Source of the DNA: Veillonella_A intestinalis
GTDB taxonomy: Bacteria; Bacillota; Negativicutes; Veillonellales; Veillonellaceae
Assembly (NCBI RefSeq): GCF_943192895.1
Contig: NZ_CALPCB010000002.1
Location: forward strand, 124,001 to 188,000
Direction of reading: 5' to 3'
DNA: 64,000 nt
The translations under genes were made by a program, and so were the position numbers. Below the pieces are notes generated by a model. That model had not been told where the DNA came from. It searched no databases and saw only the letters and a list, made by a program, of their open reading frames with translations. Position 1 is the stretch's first letter, and every line of letters begins with the position of its first letter. Positions 58,668 through 64,000 of the stretch are shown here, in pieces.

Positions 58668-60848
58668 ATGCGTGTAGCGGAGGTTATTATTAATCGCCCA
58701 GCAAAGAAAATGAATAGTCCATTCAGCTATGCTGTGCCGCCACAATTAGGCGAAATTGCCATTGGTACACGGGTAGCTGTCCCTTTAGGGCGAACAAAAG
58801 AAGAAGGTATACTTATTGGCTATCGTGAGTTAGATGAGATTCCTTCTTATGAAATCAAGCCTATTCAAGCAGTATTGGATAAAGAACCGTGGTTTACCCA
58901 GGAAATGCTAGCAACAGCAGAAAAATTAAGTAAATATTATTTATGCGCTTTATCGGAAGCGTTAAGTTTATTTACTATTGATAAGAAACAATTGAAAAGT
59001 TATGAACGGCCTAAAGAACAATGGCTAGTAGTGCAGCCCTGGTTTCAACCAGCGCATATTCCACTAAAACGGAAAAAGCAGCGAGAATTAGGTTTCTATT
59101 TACAAGAGTTAGGCACTGCATCGGTTCATAGCCTTCAAAAAGACGGTTTTACCTTACCGGTTATTAAACAAGTCATGATGTATGAAGGCATTACGGTAGA
59201 GGAGCGATATACTCAAACAAAGACAAAGTTTAATTCTTGTCCAATGAAAGAGTTATCCTTAACTGATGAGCAGCGCCAATGTTATGAACCGATTAAAACA
59301 GCGGTTACAAATTGTGTAGCTGATACTTTTTTATTACATGGTGTTACTGGTAGTGGCAAAACACAAATTTATATGAAAGCAGCCAGCGATTGCATTGCTA
59401 TGGATCGTATTGCCATTGTACTGGTACCGGAAATTATGTTAACTAATCAAATTGTTACTCGGTTTGTAGAGGCATTTGGTGATGAAGTAGTGGTATTCCA
59501 TAGTAAGTTAACGATTAGTGAGCGGTATAATAATTGGGAACGATTACGACGTAAAGATAGTCACATTATAATTGGTGCTCGGTCAGCTGTGTTTGCGCCT
59601 ACTGAAGATATTGGGCTTATTATAGTAGATGAGGAGCATGATACATCATATAAACAAGAAGATATGGTCCGTTATCATGCTCGTGAAGTGGCTCAGTGGC
59701 GTTCTAAGGCCAATCATTGCCCTTTAATTTTAGGTTCGGCTACGCCATCTATTGAGTCGTATTATTTGGCTAAAGAGGGAATGTATAAGCTTTTAGAATT
59801 AAAGCATCGAATTTTTCACCAGCCATTACCTAAAGTACAGATTATTGATATGAAAGAAGAAATGATGTATGGCAATTATTCTGTATTTTCAGGAGCCATG
59901 AGTCATTTAATTCGTCAAACGCTAGCGAATAAAGAACAGATGATTGTTTTATTGAATCGTCGTGGGTATAGTACCTTTGTTATGTGTCGTGAATGTGGTG
60001 AACCGATTAAGTGTCCTCATTGTGATGTTGCTATGGTATATCACCAAAGTGGTGATGCGTTACGATGTCATTATTGTGAATATCATGAGCCTGTACCAAA
60101 AGTATGTCCTCATTGTGGTAGCCAGAAGATTAAATTCTTTGGTTCTGGCACACAAAAAGTAGAAGAAGAATTACAGCGTAATTTTCCAAAGGCTCGTATT
60201 GCCCGTTTAGATCAAGATGTCACCGCTAAAAAGGGCAATGGTGAACAAATTCTGGCTGATTTTGGTGCTGGGGCATACGATATTTTACTAGGTACTCAAA
60301 TGGTGGCGAAAGGTCATGATTTTAAAGGTGTTACTGCCGTTGGCGTATTGACAGCGGACTCGGTATTAAATATTCCTTTATATAGTGCTTCAGAGCGAAC
60401 CTTTGACTTATTAACACAGGTAGCAGGCCGTGCTGGACGAAGTACGGGGAAAGGGCAAGTAGTAATTCAAACCTATAATCCGCTACATTATGCTATAATA
60501 AAGAGTAAGGCTCATGATTATATTGGCTTTTATAATGAAGAAATACAGGCCCGTGAAATGCTCGGGTATCCACCGCTAGGCGCGATGATGCATTTTCGAA
60601 TCCAGCATAAAGAGTCATCTAAAGCGATGGCCATTGCAGAAAAGATTGTTACTGCGTTGGAGCCTTTTGCAGTGCCAGGTGAGCTTGATATTATGGGGCC
60701 TTATGAAGAAGGTATCAAGAAAGTACGTGATTTATATCGTGTGGCTATTATGGTGCGAGGCAATAATTTAGAGTCCATAAAAGACTTTATATACAATTCA
60801 TGGATTTTTACACAAGAAGGATTACATATTGATGTAGATCCTGTTTAA
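58668..60848 (+). CDS. priA: Primosomal replication-restart helicase PriA
   Basis: 726 residues. N-terminal DNA-binding domain, then a helicase core with Walker A GVTGSGKTQ, DEEHD box and the GSATPSIESYYLA segment. Eight cysteines in CRECGEPIKCPHCDVAM and CHYCEYHEPVPKVCPHC form two zinc sites. QVAGRAGRSTGKGQVVIQTY is helicase motif VI. It reloads the replication machinery at stalled forks. AAGGAGGG is upstream; def follows after 11 nt. Confidence 0.97.
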   Translation: MRVAEVIINRPAKKMNSPFSYAVPPQLGEIAIGTRVAVPLGRTKEEGILIGYRELDEIPSYEIKPIQAVLDKEPWFTQEMLATAEKLSKYYLCALSEALSLFTIDKKQLKSYERPKEQWLVVQPWFQPAHIPLKRKKQRELGFYLQELGTASVHSLQKDGFTLPVIKQVMMYEGITVEERYTQTKTKFNSCPMKELSLTDEQRQCYEPIKTAVTNCVADTFLLHGVTGSGKTQIYMKAASDCIAMDRIAIVLVPEIMLTNQIVTRFVEAFGDEVVVFHSKLTISERYNNWERLRRKDSHIIIGARSAVFAPTEDIGLIIVDEEHDTSYKQEDMVRYHAREVAQWRSKANHCPLILGSATPSIESYYLAKEGMYKLLELKHRIFHQPLPKVQIIDMKEEMMYGNYSVFSGAMSHLIRQTLANKEQMIVLLNRRGYSTFVMCRECGEPIKCPHCDVAMVYHQSGDALRCHYCEYHEPVPKVCPHCGSQKIKFFGSGTQKVEEELQRNFPKARIARLDQDVTAKKGNGEQILADFGAGAYDILLGTQMVAKGHDFKGVTAVGVLTADSVLNIPLYSASERTFDLLTQVAGRAGRSTGKGQVVIQTYNPLHYAIIKSKAHDYIGFYNEEIQAREMLGYPPLGAMMHFRIQHKESSKAMAIAEKIVTALEPFAVPGELDIMGPYEEGIKKVRDLYRVAIMVRGNNLESIKDFIYNSWIFTQEGLHIDVDPV

Positions 60849-60859
60849 TAGGAGGAAGT

Positions 60860-61378
60860 ATGGCAGTTTTAGATATTGTAAAAGCGGGACATCCCGTATT
60901 AAAAAAAGTGGCAGAGCCAGTTGACTTTGTGAATAAAAAATTACGTCAATTATTAGATGATATGGCGGAAACTATGCGTGTTGCTGATGGTTGTGGTTTA
61001 GCAGCACCGCAAGTTAATGTTTCACAACGAATCATTGTAGTGGACGACGGTACTGGCTTACAAGAATTTATTAACCCAGAAATTGTTAAAGCCGATGGTG
61101 AGCAAATCGGTGTGGAAGGTTGTTTAAGTGTACCAGGGTATTTTGGTGATGTTAAACGTTATCAAGATATCGAAGTTCACTATATTGATCGTCATAATAA
61201 AAAGAAAAAATTAAAAGCGGAAGGCTTTTTAGCTCGAATTATTCAACATGAAATTGATCATTTAAATGGTATTTTATTCATAGAAAAAGTAGAAGCTGCT
61301 TATAAATTAAAAGATGAAAATGCAGTGGCTATGGCAGAAGCGGAAGCAGATATTGTAAAAGAATCAGCACAAGCATAG
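60860..61378 (+). CDS. def: Peptide deformylase
   Basis: 172 residues. The three family motifs are present: GCGLAAPQV, EGCLSVPG (metal-ligand Cys) and QHEIDHLNG (HExxH, metal-binding His pair). It removes formyl from nascent chains. The C-terminal 25 residues (KDENAVAMAEAEADIVKESAQA) are an acidic, Ala/Glu-rich extension beyond the catalytic fold. fmt follows, so the two enzymes that add and remove formyl are made together. Confidence 0.96.
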   Translation: MAVLDIVKAGHPVLKKVAEPVDFVNKKLRQLLDDMAETMRVADGCGLAAPQVNVSQRIIVVDDGTGLQEFINPEIVKADGEQIGVEGCLSVPGYFGDVKRYQDIEVHYIDRHNKKKKLKAEGFLARIIQHEIDHLNGILFIEKVEAAYKLKDENAVAMAEAEADIVKESAQA

Positions 61379-61387
61379 GAGGTATAC

Positions 61388-62362
61388 ATGGAGTCATTAC
61401 GGGTTATTTTTATGGGAACCCCTGATTTTGCTGTACCTACTTTACAGGCTTTAATTGATGGCCCGCATAAAGTAGTCGGCGTTTTTTGCCAGCCAGATAA
61501 ACAAAAAGGACGTGGCAAAAAAGTGCAAATGCCACCAGTTAAAGAGTGTGCTTTAGCAGCTGATGCACCTGTATATCAACCAGTTACGTTACGTGATGAA
61601 GAGTCTGAAACCTTATTGCGTTCGCTAGCACCTGATGTGGTAGTAGTAGTCGCTTATGGTAAAATTTTACCGCCATGGCTTATTCGTTTACCTAAATATG
61701 GATGCATTAATGTACATGCATCCTTATTACCAAAATATCGTGGTGCCGCACCGATCCATTGGGCTATTTTAAATGGCGATACGGAAACAGGCGTGACAAT
61801 TATGCAAATGAATGATGGCCTAGATACAGGTGATATGCTTGAAATCATTCCGTTAGGGATAAAACCAGATGAAACAACGGGTGAATTATTTGACCGTATA
61901 GCACCTATGGGGGGCGAAGTCATTAACGAAGTGTTAGCAAAAGCTATAGCTGGCACTCTACAACCGGTTAAGCAGGACAATACATTGGCTACTTATGCTA
62001 ATAAGATAACCAAAGACATGGGAGCCTTAGATTGGAATTGCAGCGCTGAGGAATTGGCTAATCAAATTAGAGGTCTTAGTCCAGCGCCAGGCTGTTTCAC
62101 TTTTTTTGACGATGGTAAACGTATTAAAGTATGGCAAGCACATGTAGTTAAAGATACCACCTTACTATCCAATTTATTACCTAATGTAGCTACAACTATG
62201 CCAGGTACAATTGTAGCTGTAACAGAGAAAAGTTTCTTTGTAACTACTGGCAGTGGTGTATTAGAAATAGTAGAAGTACAGCCAGATAATAAGAAACGCA
62301 TGAACGCTGGCGACTTTTGTCGTGGACATCAAGTAAAGGCAGGATTAACACTGAATGCGTAA
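61388..62362 (+). CDS. fmt: Methionyl-tRNA formyltransferase
   Basis: 324 residues. FMGTPDFAVPTLQALI, NVHASLLPKYRGAAPIHWAI and MNDGLDTGDM are the family motifs, followed by the C-terminal domain (about 210-324). It formylates initiator tRNA. Its stop is overlapped by the DUF116 start (62355), so translation is coupled. Confidence 0.97.
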   Translation: MESLRVIFMGTPDFAVPTLQALIDGPHKVVGVFCQPDKQKGRGKKVQMPPVKECALAADAPVYQPVTLRDEESETLLRSLAPDVVVVVAYGKILPPWLIRLPKYGCINVHASLLPKYRGAAPIHWAILNGDTETGVTIMQMNDGLDTGDMLEIIPLGIKPDETTGELFDRIAPMGGEVINEVLAKAIAGTLQPVKQDNTLATYANKITKDMGALDWNCSAEELANQIRGLSPAPGCFTFFDDGKRIKVWQAHVVKDTTLLSNLLPNVATTMPGTIVAVTEKSFFVTTGSGVLEIVEVQPDNKKRMNAGDFCRGHQVKAGLTLNA

Positions 62363-63125
62363 TCAACAAGAAAGCTTAGGACAATATCCTTTGTATTTTA
62401 AATTAACCTTTGCTGTATTTGTTATTCTCACTTTATTATGGGCAGTTTTAGGCTATTTATTATGGCCTGGGCTACATCGCTGGGGTGAACCTATAGCGAT
62501 TACAGCAGAAATTCTTTTAGCTCTATTTCCTTTACTCTGTTGGATTATGTGGGGAAGTATGGCCTTAGCAGCAACGAGTCATTTACGAATTCATCCCATT
62601 TGGCTTCGTATTAGTAATCGTTGGCTCTATGCATTTTTTCCGTTTGTTTTATTAATCGGTAAAATTGTAGGTATCACTAAAGATAAGGCTAGTCAAGCAC
62701 TAATTGATTTAATTAACCATTTAGTTGAGTTAAATTTGTATAAAGTACCAGCTGATCGAGTGCTACTATTAACGCCTCATTGTTTACAACAAAGTGATTG
62801 TGTGCATAAAGTAACAACGGATGTTCATAATTGTAAACGCTGTGGACGCTGTCAGGTAGGAACTTTACTTGATATTGCAGATACATATGGGTGTAAATTT
62901 GTAGTAGTTACTGGCGGCACTTTGGCAAGGCTTATGATTAAAAATATTAGACCTAAAGCCATTGTGGCCATTGCTTGTGAACGAGATTTAGTGAGTGGTA
63001 TGAATGATGTATTTCCAATTCCTGTTATAGGTGTACTTAATGAGCGTCCTTGCGGACCTTGTTGTAATACACGGGTAGATACAGACCGAATTAAAGATGT
63101 AGTGGAGAAGTTAATTAATGGCTAA
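62355..63125 (+). CDS. DUF116 family cysteine-rich membrane protein
   Basis: 256 residues. Two N-terminal membrane segments (about 15-35 and 45-70) precede a cytoplasmic or extracytoplasmic Cys-rich domain. The Cys motifs are TPHCLQQSDCVHKVTTDVHNCKRCGRC and ERPCGPCCNTRVD, with CERDLVSGM between them, which suggests a metal site such as Fe-S or Zn. I know it as DUF116; no function is established. It lies between fmt and rsmB and overlaps both by 8 nt, so cotranslation with rRNA/tRNA-modification genes is certain from the layout, though the reason is unknown. Confidence 0.85.
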   Translation: MRNQQESLGQYPLYFKLTFAVFVILTLLWAVLGYLLWPGLHRWGEPIAITAEILLALFPLLCWIMWGSMALAATSHLRIHPIWLRISNRWLYAFFPFVLLIGKIVGITKDKASQALIDLINHLVELNLYKVPADRVLLLTPHCLQQSDCVHKVTTDVHNCKRCGRCQVGTLLDIADTYGCKFVVVTGGTLARLMIKNIRPKAIVAIACERDLVSGMNDVFPIPVIGVLNERPCGPCCNTRVDTDRIKDVVEKLING

Positions 63126-64000
63126 CATGCAAACATCGAGGCAAACCTCGCAAGGACAAGTAAATATTCGCCGCTTAGCCGTACAAGCTTTATTAACGAT
63201 TAATCGTGACGGAGCGTATGCCAATATTGTGTTGCAACAAATATTGGCCGAACAACACTTAGGAGATGTGGATCGCCGTTTTTTTACAGAACTTGTGTAT
63301 GGTGTAGTTCGTCGAAAAAACTATTTAGATGCTATTATTGAAGGCTTAGCCAAAAGACCTTTACGCAAATTATCTTCGATTGTAGTTGAAATTTTACGAT
63401 TAGGGCTTTATCAGCTTATTTATATGGATAAAGTACCTGATAGTGCTGCTGTCAATGAAAGTGTTAAGCTGGCTAAAAAAATGGCTAGAGGCCTTGATGG
63501 TTTTGTAAATGGTGTATTGCGCAATTTTATTCGTAATCGTGATAGCTTTAGCATTGATGAATTAGCTACAAGTGAAGTGGAGCGTTTAGCATTTATTTAT
63601 AACCAGCCTCTTTGGCTATTAGAACATTGGCTAACTATTTATGGTGAAGAAAAAACCCTTGGTCTATGTGCTTGGTTTAACGAACGACCTAAACTGACCG
63701 CCCGCATCAATACTTTAAAGCTTTCCATTCCTGAAGCACTGAAGGCGATAGAAGAGGCTGGCTGGGAAGTAGAGCCAACGGGTAAACTGCCAGAAGCAGT
63801 ACATATTACGCGCCATCATGGGTCTTTAGAAAACTCTTCATTAGTAAAAGATGGTATTTTAACCTTTTCTGATGAAGCTTCTATGGCCGTAGCCTATGTA
63901 GTGGATCCTAAGCCGGGTGAGCATATTCTTGATTGCTGTGCCGCTCCAGGGGGGAAAACAATGCATATGGCAGCTCGCATGAATAATGAGGGTCGTATTA
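63118..64000 (+). CDS. rsmB: 16S rRNA (cytosine967-C5)-methyltransferase RsmB, 3' truncated
   Basis: The frame is open from the ATG at 63118 to the window end, 294 codons. The N-terminal NusB-like RNA-binding domain (about 15-150) is followed by a linker and the catalytic domain beginning DEASMAVAYVVDPKPGEHILDCCAAPGGKTMHMA, with the SAM-binding CAAPGGKT. The catalytic Cys motif lies outside the window. It overlaps DUF116 by 8 nt. Confidence 0.94.
   Translation, partial: MANMQTSRQTSQGQVNIRRLAVQALLTINRDGAYANIVLQQILAEQHLGDVDRRFFTELVYGVVRRKNYLDAIIEGLAKRPLRKLSSIVVEILRLGLYQLIYMDKVPDSAAVNESVKLAKKMARGLDGFVNGVLRNFIRNRDSFSIDELATSEVERLAFIYNQPLWLLEHWLTIYGEEKTLGLCAWFNERPKLTARINTLKLSIPEALKAIEEAGWEVEPTGKLPEAVHITRHHGSLENSSLVKDGILTFSDEASMAVAYVVDPKPGEHILDCCAAPGGKTMHMAARMNNEGRI

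Overview
The window looks like core chromosome of a low-GC Firmicute with an outer membrane, most probably a Veillonella-like member of the Negativicutes. This is inferred, because there is no rRNA gene here. The Firmicute side is shown by T-box and SAM-I leaders, long-form HPF, RemA, NFACT/RqcH, CsaB, split transketolase and an IspH-S1 fusion. The diderm side is suggested by a phosphoethanolamine-transferase-like membrane enzyme. Nearly all genes lie on the + strand; only the transferase (38.4-40.2 kb) and rqcH (51.9-53.7 kb) are on the - strand. I see no insertion sequence, prophage, CRISPR array or rRNA.

Layout. 0-2.4 kb: end of an aminotransferase and a polar amino-acid ABC permease/ATPase. 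2.4-3.9 kb: a cold-shock protein and hpf. 3.9-6.9 kb: a T-box leader and a MetNIQ-type importer. 6.9-10.6 kb: secA and prfB, the latter with a programmed +1 frameshift. 10.6-14.5 kb: an envelope cluster of DUF2993, DUF5693 and CsaB. 14.6-16.3 kb: two-subunit transketolase. 16.4-20.3 kb: a division and cell-wall-hydrolysis cluster of ftsE, ftsX, an EnvC-like M23 protein and a CtpA protease. 20.3-28.2 kb: a probable operon of obg, yhbY, proB, proA, a 49-residue membrane ORF, nadD, yqeK, an LCP protein, rsfS and cvfB. 28.2-31.7 kb: trkA, trkH and a metallo-hydrolase. 31.7-37.0 kb: a T-box leader with a duplicated expression platform, then livKHMGF. 37.1-37.6 kb: five tRNAs (Asp, Phe, Gly, Cys, Leu) behind a consensus promoter. 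37.8-40.2 kb: a GNAT gene and, convergent to it, the phosphoethanolamine-transferase-like gene. 40.3-51.9 kb: scpA, scpB, rluB, a flavoprotein, cmk, plsC, ispH-S1, der, plsY, gpsA, rsmD, coaD and a coiled-coil protein. 51.9-57.1 kb: rqcH on the - strand, then yicC, remA, gmk, rpoZ and coaBC. 57.1-58.6 kb: a SAM-I riboswitch and metK. 58.7-64.0 kb: priA, def, fmt, a DUF116 gene and rsmB, which runs off the window.

How it fits together. Amino-acid supply is controlled mostly by RNA: a T-box on the MetNIQ-type importer, a T-box on the branched-chain importer and a SAM-I switch on metK. Features of the first T-box (GAA followed by TGC in the specifier loop, and TGGA in the antiterminator) fit tRNA-Cys better than tRNA-Met. 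Translation and its quality control are heavily represented (hpf, prfB, rsfS, yhbY, obg, der, rsmD, rsmB, fmt, def, rqcH, S1, tRNAs). Envelope building and division form the second theme.

The observations most worth a second look are the tandem T-box module without its own Stem I, the Cys-like T-box on a methionine-type transporter, an internal Shine-Dalgarno and start that could release a free S1 protein from the ispH fusion, the UAA version of the prfB frameshift site, and the small membrane ORF between proA and nadD.
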